Source: Magnaporthiopsis rhizophila (lineage: Eukaryota > Ascomycota > Sordariomycetes > Magnaporthales > Magnaporthaceae). From it: a stretch of DNA of 64,000 nucleotides. The stretch is taken from positions 186,001 to 250,000 of the forward strand of contig PYSS01000007.1 of the NCBI GenBank assembly GCA_003049465.1, in the 5' to 3' direction. Below are positions 1-10,377 of this stretch, piece after piece; the stretch's first letter is position 1, and the number at the start of each line of letters is the position of its first letter. The notes below the pieces were generated by a model. The model worked only from the letters and a program-made list of their open reading frames with translations, was not told the DNA's origin and ran no database searches. The translations under genes were made by a program, and so were the position numbers.

Positions 1-116
1 ATTTTACGCCACATCGAAGCCTATCCATCCCCTCGGGCGTGCGACCGCTGTGCAAACTCTCCGTCACCACTTGCCAAATTCATCTAGCTGACTGCGATTG
101 CCCTCCACTTTTACAG

Positions 117-607
117 CCCTGCTGCCGCCCGACTACTGGCGATTTCTCGCTAGACACGCCCTCGACCCCGACGCGCCGGTCCAGGTGCTGAAGCGAAAAG
201 CCGTGTCGCAAGCAAGCCACATGGCCTCCGAGATGTATCCTGTGATCGAACCCTTCATCAACCGCGCCATCGCCGCGCTCTACAGCAGTCCGGACGTCGT
301 CATTCTCGCCTTCGTCCTGGTCGTGCTGTTCATAGCCATCAAACTGCTCAACTTGGTCCGCCGAATCATGCTGTTTTGGACCAGGCTGGTCATCCGGGCT
401 GCCATGTGGGCCGTCGTCGTCGCGCTCGTCGCTTTCGTCTGGCAAAGAGGCATCGAACGATCGGCGCGCGACTCTGCCGCCCTCGCAGGGAAGGCAGCTG
501 GGTACGCCGTTGTGATCAAGGACATATGGCTGCGCGAATACCGAGAATGGGAAGCCCAAGCCGCAGCCCGCGACACCGCGCGCATGGTCCACCAGGGAGC
601 CCGCTGA
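117..607 (+). CDS. APQ12-like nuclear envelope/ER membrane protein, 5' end missing
   Basis: The visible C-terminal part is about 163 residues and resembles the fungal APQ12 family, small membrane proteins of the nuclear envelope and ER linked to nuclear pore assembly and lipid homeostasis. Two hydrophobic segments separated by a short basic stretch are visible: VVILAFVLVVLFIAIKLLNL and, further on, AAMWAVVVALVAFVW. The start of the protein is not in the open frame: the frame enters through a likely acceptor TTACAG ending at 116, with a GCTGAC branch-like site about 25 bases before it, so at least one exon lies near or before the left edge. The TTG at 98 is not a credible fungal start. Family assignment rests on the membrane layout and the RHALDP-type N-terminal block and is moderately sure. 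The stop is TGA at 605-607. Confidence 0.62.
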
Positions 608-955
608 GTGTGCCAACTAGTAGGGACATACCAGGAGCCCGAGATTCTCTCTTGGCCGCACGCCAAACGCTCTGAGGATATCGCAGTCAAACGTGTGTGG
701 TGGAAGGCGGGGAGAGTGACGGAAGCCGCAGAAAGGCAGATGTCGACCGTCAACCATCGCTGGGACCGAGGGAGGAAGAAACAAAGAAAACAAGAAGAGA
801 AGGACAAAGATCTCGGATACCCCTATAGTTATATCTGATTGGATACCTCAGCTGCGCATCCGGGGTCGCCGCGATGAGCGGACACACGAGCACACATGCG
901 CCTGCCGCGGCAAAATCCGAAGTGACAAGCGTGAACGGCAAACTAGCAGCCCCCG
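608..955. other. Convergent 3' intergenic region
   Basis: This lies between the ends of the APQ12-like gene and GPN3, which converge. I see A-rich stretches near 775-815 that could belong to the 3' UTR of the first gene, but no gene. Confidence 0.5.
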
Positions 956-1899
956 TCACTCTTCTTCTGGGTCGTCGTACTCTTCGTCCTTGAGCTCTTT
1001 CGGCTCCTGGGCCTCGTGGAACTGGATGCAGTCGTCGATGTAGCTGAGGATGGCTCCAACGCTGTCTTCGTCCGAGGCGTCCAGTTTCAGGTAGCTAATC
1101 ATACTGAAGGTCTCAATCAGACCCGCCACCGCCTTGTTCAACCGCCTGAAGCTCGCGCCGCGCATCAGGACATCGGCGTCCTGAGGGTTTTTTTGCTCGT
1201 CATCCTCGTCGTGGGCGTCTCTATGCCCTGGGCCCTGATATTCGTCGAGCAGCGAACCGTCCGGGTTCAAGAAGCGCTTCAGATCCCTCTTGCGCACCTG
1301 GCCCTTGACCAGGTCCATTTTGGACAAGACGTTGATGTGCGGCACCTCGAGCATAATCATGGCGCTCATGGCACTCAGGGTGCCGGCGAAGAACTTGGGA
1401 CGATCGACGACGAAGGTAGCCTCGAGGAGGTAGGCGGCGCAGAGCCGGATGTCGAGGGCGCCGGACTGGGTGAGGAACTTGACGAGACTGGGGAGGATGG
1501 GAATGTGCGTGTACAGCTCGATTTGGCCCGGCATGTCGATGATGATGAGATATTCCTCGGTCAGGGAGTCCAGGGCCTCCGTCAGGAAGTCGAGATTCTC
1601 CATCAGAAACTCGAAGCAGTAGATCAGGCCGCCGTTGGGGCCGAGGCCCATCTCCTCCATGACATCCTCGAGCGATATCAAATCCTTGATGTCCAGATCT
1701 GGCGCGTGCTCGAAGGACTCGGCGGCGGGGTCGAGGTTGACGTAGAACGAAGATCTCCTGTTCATACGGAGGTGTGTGATGAGGGATGCGCAAAAGGTCG
1801 ACTGGGTAGGTCGTCAGCGTCGCGGCGCAAGCGGGGGAGGGGCAGTAATACCTTGCCAGCGCCCGCAGGCCCCATCACCATGACACCGAACTTGCTCAT
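956..1899 (-). CDS. GPN3: GPN-loop GTPase 3
   Basis: GPN3 is a small GTPase that works with GPN2/Npa3 in assembly and nuclear import of RNA polymerase II. The minus-strand gene has two exons, 1899-1852 and 1801-956, with a 50-base intron (GTATTA donor, CTACCCAG acceptor). Joined, they give 297 residues. The P-loop GPAGAGKST spans the splice junction, followed by YVNLDPAAE, the family-defining GPN loop (GLGPNGG), the G3-like DMPGQIE, and the SKMDL guanine-specificity motif. The C-terminus is acidic (EEYDDPEEE), as in relatives. The start ATG at 1899-1897 gives MSKFGVMVMGPAGAGK, matching the short N-terminus usual for the family. Without the exon-1 join the P-loop would be lost, so the splice model is well supported. 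Confidence 0.95.
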
Positions 1900-2624
1900 C
1901 TTGCTTCTTTCGCTAGGCGCGTTTCGATATGACCGCAGTATTGCAGGCAGTGACGTATAACCGTGGCGACAGTGGAAGGGAGGGGCGTTCGAAGCCAAGC
2001 GCTGAGCGCGTGCTTAGAGAGGTTGATCAGATAACGTTCGCGTTAGCGTTTGTCCGCGCGTCTCGCTCGCTCCCGCTGCCTGAGTCTAAGTGTGCCTGTG
2101 TGGTCGCTTAGACTTGCTTTCACCTCAATTGTGATGACAACCAATCTAAGGGACATGAGCATTTTCACTGTCCCCCGCGTCAAAGCGCGGTATCAGCTCT
2201 TTCTGCCGTTCAACCAGCATTCTGATGTTACACCGCCTTGGCGGGCCCCACGCCCTGACAGGCGTCACAGAAGCAACATGGGGGACTAAGGTATCCTTAT
2301 GGAGGGGACGACACTCATAACGATCAAATACGATTGAGATTGAGTGTAATAGAAAGTACAATATGGCATTGATATGGAGATACATTCCCAAATCTGTATG
2401 AGGATTATTTCTCTCTGTTTAAATCCATCAATGTTGCCGCCGTGTCAGGTCATTGCCCCTTGTCCTGCTATATCTTTTTTTTTTTCAAACACGCCGCGGG
2501 GTCGAGTGGGGCCGGGGCCAGGAAGACTAGCGGGAGCCGCGGACCATGGTAGGGAAGATTTGGCTTGGAAAAAGTTGCGGTGAGATGGAAAGGGCCCGAA
2601 AAGGGGAAAAAAGAAGTTTTGGGG
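1900..2624. other. Intergenic region upstream of GPN3
   Basis: This holds the GPN3 promoter on the minus strand. The right part (about 2470-2624) becomes A/G-rich toward the satellite and includes a T run at 2476-2484. No gene is seen. Confidence 0.5.
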
Positions 2625-3535
2625 AAAAAAAGAAAAAAGAAAAAAGAAAAAAGAAAAAAGAAAAAAGAAAAAAGAAAAAAGAAAAAAGAAAAAAGAAAAA
2701 AGAAAAAAGAAAAAAGAAAAAAGAAAAAAGAAAAAAGAAAAAAGAAAAAAGAAAAAAGAAAAAAGAAAAAAGAAAAAAGAAAAAAGAAAAAAGAAAAAAG
2801 AAAAAAGAAAAAAGAAAAAAGAAAAAAGAAAAAAGAAAAAAGAAAAAAGAAAAAAGAAAAAAGAAAAAAGAAAAAAGAAAAAAGAAAAAAGAAAAAAGAA
2901 AAAAGAAAAAAGAAAAAAGAAAAAAGAAAAAAGAAAAAAGAAAAAAGAAAAAAGAAAAAAGAAAAAAGAAAAAAGAAAAAAGAAAAAAGAAAAAAGAAAA
3001 AAGAAAAAAGAAAAAAGAAAAAAGAAAAAAGAAAAAAGAAAAAAGAAAAAAGAAAAAAGAAAAAAGAAAAAAGAAAAAAGAAAAAAGAAAAAAGAAAAAA
3101 GAAAAAAGAAAAAAGAAAAAAGAAAAAAGAAAAAAGAAAAAAGAAAAAAGAAAAAAGAAAAAAGAAAAAAGAAAAAAGAAAAAAGAAAAAAGAAAAAAGA
3201 AAAAAGAAAAAAGAAAAAAGAAAAAAGAAAAAAGAAAAAAGAAAAAAGAAAAAAGAAAAAAGAAAAAAGAAAAAAGAAAAAAGAAAAAAGAAAAAAGAAA
3301 AAAGAAAAAAGAAAAAAGAAAAAAGAAAAAAGAAAAAAGAAAAAAGAAAAAAGAAAAAAGAAAAAAGAAAAAAGAAAAAAGAAAAAAGAAAAAAGAAAAA
3401 AGAAAAAAGAAAAAAGAAAAAAGAAAAAAGAAAAAAGAAAAAAGAAAAAAGAAAAAAGAAAAAAGAAAAAAGAAAAAAGAAAAAAGAAAAAAGAAAAAAG
3501 AAAAAAGAAAAAAGAAAAAAGAAAAAAGAAAAAAA
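2625..3535. repeat. Perfect (GAAAAAA) heptanucleotide satellite, about 129 copies
   Basis: G residues recur every seven bases from 2632 to 3528 (896 = 128 x 7) in exact register, giving about 129 units of GAAAAAA flanked on each side by a run of seven A. I see no interruption. Because the unit contains no stop codon in any frame on either strand, very long meaningless reading frames (KKKKEKR or FFFFLFS repeats) cross it. The purine/pyrimidine strand bias is complete. It sits about 0.7 kb upstream of the GPN3 start and 1.5 kb upstream of SAM synthetase. Confidence 0.98.
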
Positions 3536-5041
3536 TGGATGCGCCTCTTGGTCGGCTCGCCATCCCCGACGGGAGACTGACAAGGCCGATGGCGCAATCC
3601 CGTCCATATCTAGTGCGACCCCAACCATTGGATTGGGCGAGCATCCCTCTCTATTCGTACACCTTGTTGAGCGCCTCTGCGTGCGAATACCTGCCACGGA
3701 GAGTTCTGCGCCTGCTGTCCGGGGAAGCAAGCATTTGGAATCTGGCCCCGTTGAGCTCAACCTACTAGACACATACATGGTGGCAGCCTTCGTTTGATGT
3801 TTGCTGAGATGGCGTTTGCACGTTGCAGTGTTTCATGTTTGTCTACACAAGGTACTTTGCTCAGGCATACGAATACAAGTGCGCGTACTGGCATGCACCA
3901 CGGCCAGCCTCCCTTGCTCAGACCGCCCTCCAGTCGTTCAAGGCAACAGGCGAAATAGGGTGTATTGGAGCTCTACTCTCCAGATCGCCTATGGCGGCAA
4001 TTAGGTGGGGGAGGCGCCATATGGCTTGTCCGGACGTGTTGCGGTCCATGGTTGGCGATGTGGTGTGGGCTAGGCTTGTGTGGGACGTGGCGGCCAGGGA
4101 GGCTTCCAAACGTTTGTTTCTTTTAGCCCGACTGCCTGCCAGCTTGCACAAGGGACAGGAGAGTGTACCGGATGGATGTCCGTGAGGTCTGCAGAGCCAA
4201 GGTTGCCTAATTGGAGGTCACCATGGATCAACTGCGACTTGCGCCGGAGCTTCGGGCATCTCGGGCTGGGGAGGGGAGCCTACGAAGCGTCGGGGCAGGC
4301 AACACTGCGAGTCGGTACCGAACAGACACACAGACACGGCAATCGAATCTTGTCCGTCAAGGGAAGCGTTGCTCATGGGGACTCACCTGTGACTTGTGAA
4401 CGGACCTTGACTACTCGACTGCTAGGCGACCATGTCCACGACTGACACCTTCACCAACCTGCAGCTTCCATGGATCCATCTCGCTCGGCCTGTCGGGTGG
4501 GGGTGGATTCAGTGCCCCTCCGGTGGCCGGGGTTGTTTTGCATGCCTACCGCACAGTACCCTCCACTGACTAAGGCCCGAGGGACAAGGTTTGTACCAAT
4601 CGATTCAGTGTTTGTGGCCACACGCCCGCCGTGCCTGAGCCTTTCGTCTCACAATTTAACGTCCTTGCTCAACCAAGGTTACATTTTCACACCCAGCCGC
4701 CACGTTAGAACTAGCGGTCCGAAAACAGGAGGGATCAAAAAGAAAAAAAAAAAAAAAAAAAAATTAAAGCCTCTTGCCGTGTTCCTCCCACCCGCTCACT
4801 GCTTTCTTTTTGCCTATTATATCCCCTCGTCCCCTCCCTCCGACCCAAAATTCTCCTCCTTCCCTCCTACCCTCGTTTCCTACGCGCTAGACGTCGTAAT
4901 AGATAAGGACGAAGACATTCCCCTCGTGCTGGATCACTCAGCTGGTCTTCGCTTCGCATTTGCTTCCTGCCCCTCGACCCTCTACCTCCTCACCCTCACA
5001 ACAACAACACCACCACCACAACAACAATCCCGCCCGCAATC
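3536..5041. other. Intergenic region and SAM synthetase promoter
   Basis: No convincing gene is seen. An A21 homopolymer occupies 4743-4763. From about 4780 to 5041 the plus strand is pyrimidine- and CT-rich, then has ACAACAACAACACC repeats just before the start codon, typical of a strong fungal promoter and 5' leader. Short open frames in this interval lack recognisable domains. Confidence 0.5.
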
Positions 5042-6518
5042 ATGGCTACTGCAAACGGCGTCAACGGCAACGGTGTCTCTGCCAGTTTGTCTTCGTGGCA
5101 GCACTACAACGAGGGCACCTTCCTGTTCACCGTACGTAGCTGCGGTTTTCCCCACCCCGATACCCCTCTATGGCGGGCTTTGCTTGGAATTTTGTGTTTT
5201 CGCGCTCCAACGACGCAGACCGCCTGGTCCGCTCCTTGTCCGGTGCTAACCCCAATTGTCTTCGGTGCAGTCCGAATCGGTGGGTGAGGGCCACCCCGAC
5301 AAGATGGCCGACCAGGTCTCAGATGCCATCCTGGACGCGTGCCTGGCTGGGGACCCGCTCTCCAAGGTCGCTTGCGAGACGGCCACCAAGACGGGCATGG
5401 TCATGGTCTTCGGTGAGATCACGACCAAGACCCGGGTCGACTTCCAGAAGGTGGTGCGCAACGCCATCAAGGACATCGGCTACGACGACTCATCCAAGGG
5501 CTTCGACTACAAGACCTGCAACCTCCTGGTCGCCATCGAGGAGCAGTCACCCGACATCGCCCAGGGCCTGCACTATGAGAAGGCCCTCGAGGAGCTGGGT
5601 GCCGGTGACCAGGGCATCATGTTCGGATATGCCACGGACGAGACCCCCGAGCTGTTCCCCCTGACTCTGCTCCTGGCCCACAAGCTCAACGCCGCCATGT
5701 CGGCTGCCCGCCGCGACGGCAGCCTCCCGTGGCTGCGTCCCGACACCAAGACCCAGGTCACGGTGGAGTACAAGCACGACAATGGCGCCGTCATCCCCCT
5801 CAGGGTTGACACCGTCGTCGTCTCTGCCCAGCACAGCGAGGCCATCACGACTGAGGAGCTCCGCAAAGAGATCAAGGAGAAGATCATCAAGAAGGTCATT
5901 CCCGAGAAGTTCCTCGACGACAAGACCGTTTACCATGTACGTTTGCTTGCCTGCCCTGCCGCTTCATCGGTGCTCTCGACTGCCTCTGGGGGTGCCTTTC
6001 TTTGCCTTGTTTGCGCCTGATGGCCGTATCGACGAAACTAACCCACAGTTTGCTAGATCCAACCCTCCGGCCTTTTCATCATTGGTGGTCCCCAGGGTGA
6101 TGCCGGTCTTACTGGTCGCAAGATCATTGTGGACACCTACGGCGGCTGGGGTGCGCACGGTGGCGGTGCCTTCTCCGGCAAGGACTTCTCCAAGGTCGAC
6201 CGCTCTGCCGCCTACCTGGGCCGCTGGATCGCCAAGTCGCTCGTTGCCGCTGGCCTGGCACGCCGGGCGCTGGTTCAGCTGTCGTACGCCATCGGCGTCG
6301 CCGAGCCGCTGTCGGTCTACGTCGACACGTATGGAACCTCGGAGAAGACTTCGGACGAGCTCGTTCAAATAATCCGGAACAACTTCGACATGAAGCCCGG
6401 TGTCATCGTCAAGGAGCTCGACCTCGCCAAACCCATCTACTTCCAGACTGCCAAGAACGGCCACTTTGGCACGAACCAGACCTTCAGCTGGGAGAAGCCC
6501 AAGCCTCTCAAGTACTAG
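5042..6518 (+). CDS. eth-1: S-adenosylmethionine synthetase
   Basis: Methionine adenosyltransferase makes S-adenosylmethionine from methionine and ATP in the cytosol. Three exons (5042-5131, 5271-5936, 6057-6518) give 405 residues, slightly longer than usual through a variable N-terminus. Diagnostic blocks are present in order: [59 protein letters not shown] followed by KVDRSAAY, and [12 protein letters not shown] at the C-terminus. Introns are 139 and 120 bases. The second acceptor is GCTAG at 6055-6056; another AG eight bases upstream would shift the frame, so only the downstream one gives the conserved YHIQPSG join. The symbol follows the Neurospora orthologue. The methyl donor made here is used by EGT1 further along the window. 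Confidence 0.97.
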
Positions 6519-7946
6519 ACGGATGGCAGGCCACGCTAAAGCCCCGCCTGGCGTTAGAATCAACTTCTCTTCGCCTTTCCCGATACTATAAAACCCCACC
6601 GTGGCTTCTCCCCTACGGTGGGCATTTGGGCTCAGCTTCATCGACTTCGACTACGATTACTCTCATGACCACGAATCTCGTTCTGGTGTCATACATACCA
6701 TACCCCACACGCAGACACCCTGATTTTACGTCTTTGTTTTTATTTCCCTTTTTCTCGCCGTCTTTTATTATTTCTTTCTCCATTTTTGTGCAGCACTTTC
6801 GGAACCTGAAGATATCACGGGCGGGCAGGCGTACGGTTCTCAACGAACCCGGATTTTATATATCCTTGTTTTTCTGTTGGCTTTCTCCGTCTTGCTTGAT
6901 TTCCCTTTTCTCGATCCTTATTGCCTTTCATATCGATCGAGCCTCTATTTTGGCACAGAGGACACTCTTGCAGAATGAAATGCAAGAGGTCTATGGGATG
7001 GCTTATTTATGGATCCTCCGATCTATCTGCGTCTCCATCTACGTCTGCTTTTTTTTCCATTTTTGCCTTTGGAGTGGCAGGCGTCCTTCAACAAAGACAT
7101 GGATGGGAGACGAACGGAGGGACCTCGAGATACTGTCTCCATCATTTTGCTCTGCTCTGGGTTTCGGATACCATAAAAGGAAGCATTTGGGATCGGCGTT
7201 AAACGGGGAAGACAAAAGAACTTCAACACCTTTGCTTTCCTAGTTTTTAGCCGGCATATAGAATCGTCGTCATCAGATCAGGGGCGAATCCCCATGATGG
7301 AACGGGGATGGAGGTATCTGGAACCACGTGGGAGTTTTACCCAAATAATACAAACGACTTGGTTGGGTAATCGATGGAGCGCGCGCGCCTTTGGGCTTAG
7401 ATGCTTTGCTGGGACGTGAGCGAGTTTAATGCGGGATGACGCGCTCCTCAGAGCCCGTGGCCTGTTGACATTCCCGGCTGTTTCAGACTGGCGTCGGTTG
7501 CGCATGTGTCTGCTGTTTGCACGTGTTTGATGACATGATGTCAACTATCCGGTCTGACTGTTCATCGATCGAGAGTTTAGAGGCAAACTGGCCGGATACA
7601 CCTGCCTAGGTACTCATCATGGTTGCCTTGCGAAGCACGTTTTATGGGAGAGAAATACACGAGGGGAGACAAGCTAGGTACCTAGGTAGGTAGTTAGGTA
7701 GGTAAGGAAGGCCCGGGTCACCATCACCAACTGCAGAAAAATGTCCGGAAATAGAAAGCGTTAAGTGAGGGAAAGGAAACATATGTTGCATTGCTTGCTA
7801 TGTTCGTATCCTGTGGTACCGATCATTCAAGTAGCTAACGCCCGTTTAAATAATTTCATATGTGAAGAACAAGAAAAACGAAAGAAACAAAAACTCATCC
7901 GAAAACACCAAACTTCATACCATTGCCGTACGGCGTCGAAGCCTAG
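6519..7946. other. Intergenic region after SAM synthetase
   Basis: T-rich DNA (6720-6800 and 6860-6935) probably forms the 3' UTR and termination region. Further on lies a TAGGTA island at 7674-7706. The open frames here are short and low-complexity; I see no gene. Confidence 0.45.
7674..7706. repeat. TACCTAGGTA/TAGGTAGG island
   Basis: The stretch reads as overlapping CTAGGTA and TAGGTAGG units, containing the palindrome TACCTAGGTA. Similar islands recur in other intergenic regions of the window. Confidence 0.7.
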
Positions 7947-8300
7947 TTATTCGGCCGCTTGGGCTGGGGATTCTTGGGATGACTGGGTCTTGGGCTTGCG
8001 CCTGAGCTTGTCCGGAATGGCCTTGATCTTGTCCTTAATCCTCTGCTTGAGAGGGGGTCTGGGCACCCGCGGGGGAGCGTTGGGTCGCCGCACCGGAGGG
8101 TAGGGGTGGACCCTTGTATCCTGCCTCTCGGGAACCCTGAGCCTAGCAGGCCACCTGAGGGCCCTCGCGTCGAACTGGCTATCGCTATAGCCAGCGCCTC
8201 GGACGGCGAGATCGTTGGTTTCAGTGGCGGGGAGCGCAAGTGCCGGGGCGGCCGAAAGCGCCAGGAGGGCGACGGTTTTAAGAACGGCGGAAAAAAGCAT
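7947..8300 (-). CDS. Small secreted protein, function unknown
   Basis: A single-exon minus-strand frame of 117 residues begins MLFSAVLKTVALLALSAAPA and looks like a classical signal peptide with probable cleavage near ALA-LP (about residue 22). The mature part is proline- and arginine/lysine-rich, with PPVRRPNAPPRVPRPPLKQR followed by a predicted amphipathic basic segment, and ends in a Q/S/A-rich tail. There is no cysteine in the mature chain, so it is not a typical disulfide-rich effector. I recognise no family. A TAGGTA island lies about 175 bases upstream of its start. A cell-wall or apoplastic role is only a guess from the signal peptide. Confidence 0.6.
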   Translation of the reverse strand: MLFSAVLKTVALLALSAAPALALPATETNDLAVRGAGYSDSQFDARALRWPARLRVPERQDTRVHPYPPVRRPNAPPRVPRPPLKQRIKDKIKAIPDKLRRKPKTQSSQESPAQAAE

Positions 8301-10377
8301 TGTTGAATGGTAGGATAAACGGTGGTAGGGACGTTTGAAAATAGGAAAAACAAAAGGAAAATGAACAGGAACATAAAGGAAAAACCCAAAACCTAGCGAA
8401 TGGTTGTGAGTGAGAAGAAAAGAAGCAAAAAGAGATCACTGAGGAGGTCGAGCAGCGTTTAAATATACATAAAAGGTACCTACCTAGGTATACGCCGGAT
8501 CTCATGACGAGTAATGCGAACGGTGAAAACAAGCTTGGCGGCGCTGTCACTACCACCTTCACCTACCATCTGTGTCAGTAATGCTACTATATACGGCTGC
8601 TTGTGCCTGGACGAACTCGATCTGCTATCGGTTGTCCTTTCCGCGACGAAGGGGCTCAGACAGACAAGTCTTACGCAATTGCCCAATCAGTAACGGCGGG
8701 TCGCGTTTAGGCGAATCAAACGCTGCACCAACAATAGCGCGAGGTTACGCTAGAATTTGAGCCCAGACATCGAAGGAACCCCTGGGTTGGCACAAAGCGT
8801 CCACTTTCGTGTCAATGTACCTTTCGCCTACACGCGGGTGCACACTTTTATCTGCACAGCGTTCGTCTGTTAGCAGTTAGAATAGGGTTAACTTCCGGTG
8901 GTTTGGGGGTGGTACTCTGAAATCATTTTGCGCGGGCTTTTGTGAGGTTGAAAATGCGCGAAAATGGGCTTGTATCGGGGAGAGAGACACGCAGCAAAGA
9001 AAATCAAAGTCCCGCCGAGGGGCCCACCCACCCATTGTGTCTCGTTTTATTACATTGTATGCGTACCAAATGTGTGTTGTGCTGGGGTGCCCCAAGAAAC
9101 ATTGTAATTTGCCGTGGGGCCAACGCCCGGGCTGCCCCTCGAGCTGCATCAACAAGCGGCGAGTTACCCGTGGCCGTTTATGTACTGGGCCCAAGTGCAT
9201 ATGCAGGGTCGCATTCTAATTCCGACGGTGAACATTAAGGAAAAAAAAAAAAAAAAAAAAAAAGGAGGCGGATGGGGACGGCAGGGGTGCTGGAGGAGGA
9301 GGATCATTGCTGTCGAAGGACAATCTCTGCACAAGGTCCTGGACGGGTGCTCGGAAGGTTTCTATGGAGTCAGCTTTGGCCAGCTCCCCGAGGGTCGGCG
9401 GAGTTGGGTGGATGTTTTGGGTGGTGGTGCATTTCGCTGGCGGAGGAATTGAGGAAAAAAAAAAAAAAAAAAAAAAAAAAGCAATATCCGATCAGAGGCG
9501 TCAATATGAACGCGGTTTGACCTTGCGCGTTCTCCTTCGACCCCCTCCTTTTTATTTGTTCTCCTCTCCCTCTTGTTGGACTTCGCATTCAGAATACAAA
9601 AATCCCGAGCCCAGTCCCGTCTTAGCCCCGGTACGTGAAATCTTCCCTCCCAGGGCCCCTGGCGCCGCGCCTTTCATGCGTGCAGATCTCGACAGCCTCC
9701 ATTGGCCTCGTCTTCGCAGCCGTTACAACCGCTCCCAAGGGTGTTGCAACGGCTGCAGGTGCCATGCACCACAATCAGCTTGCTGGGCTTCTCCCCTTTC
9801 CACGCCTTGATTCCCCCTCCCCACACGGCCAACTAACTCTCACCTTGGCCCAGACCAGATTGGGGATTGATTCCTTGCCGTCGGGACCCGCACCACCTCG
9901 GTCGCAACCACCCACCGCCCCGACCCCTGATCCCAAAAGATCAGAACTGCCAGGAACCGGGCGAGCCAGCCCTGTCCCGTGCTGCTGTTCCGTCTCGAGT
10001 CGCACCGTCCTCCGCCGCACAGCATGCCGCTAGATGCCCTCCAGAACGCGCTGCTGCCAGCCCTTCAAGTTTTTTTCTGCTAAGGCCTCTCGCACCGACC
10101 ATCTGCCCACCACGACGAGGCCATCCATCCCATCACCCCCACGACAAGCACCACAACGAGCCTGGTCGCCTCCCCCCGCGCATGACTACCTGCCACCTAC
10201 CGACCTGTCGCCCATCGAACACGCCCCAAGACGCTCGTTTCCATCTCGCCGCACCCGTTCTCGTCGCCTGCCTCTCCTCCACGCCCCCGGGCCGCCAGGG
10301 TCCCGATCCGTGACGGGCCCTCGATCCTTGGCCCTCGGCCGCACAGGCCCTCGCGAGACGACGGCAGCACCGCTAGC
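8301..10377. other. Intergenic region between divergent genes
   Basis: This serves as upstream DNA for the secreted-protein gene (minus) and the coiled-coil gene (plus). It contains a TAGGTA island at 8475-8490, an A23 run at 9241-9263, and an A26 run at 9455-9480. From about 9500 to 10377 the plus strand becomes C-rich, consistent with a long 5' leader. No further gene is supported. Confidence 0.45.
10024..10083 (+). other. Possible upstream ORF in the leader of the coiled-coil gene
   Basis: ATG at 10024 opens a 19-codon frame (MPLDALQNALLPALQVFFC) ending in TAA. It lies about 300 bases before the main start codon. It could be a uORF or, less likely, a first exon. The main frame is open back to about 10186, so an extended N-terminus cannot be excluded. 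Confidence 0.3.

Noticed and set aside
98..116. TTG at 98 as start of the APQ12-like protein
   Set aside because: Nuclear fungal genes do not normally start at TTG, and a good intron acceptor lies at 115-116.
2445..3797. Very long Lys/Glu/Arg or Phe/Leu/Ser repeat proteins on both strands
   Set aside because: They exist only because the 7-base satellite has no stop codon in any frame; flanking codons show no conserved domain or plausible gene structure.
4470..5249. A 259-codon plus-strand frame overlapping the SAM synthetase start
   Set aside because: It crosses a poly-A tract (Lys run), has no domain, and overlaps the real first exon in another frame.
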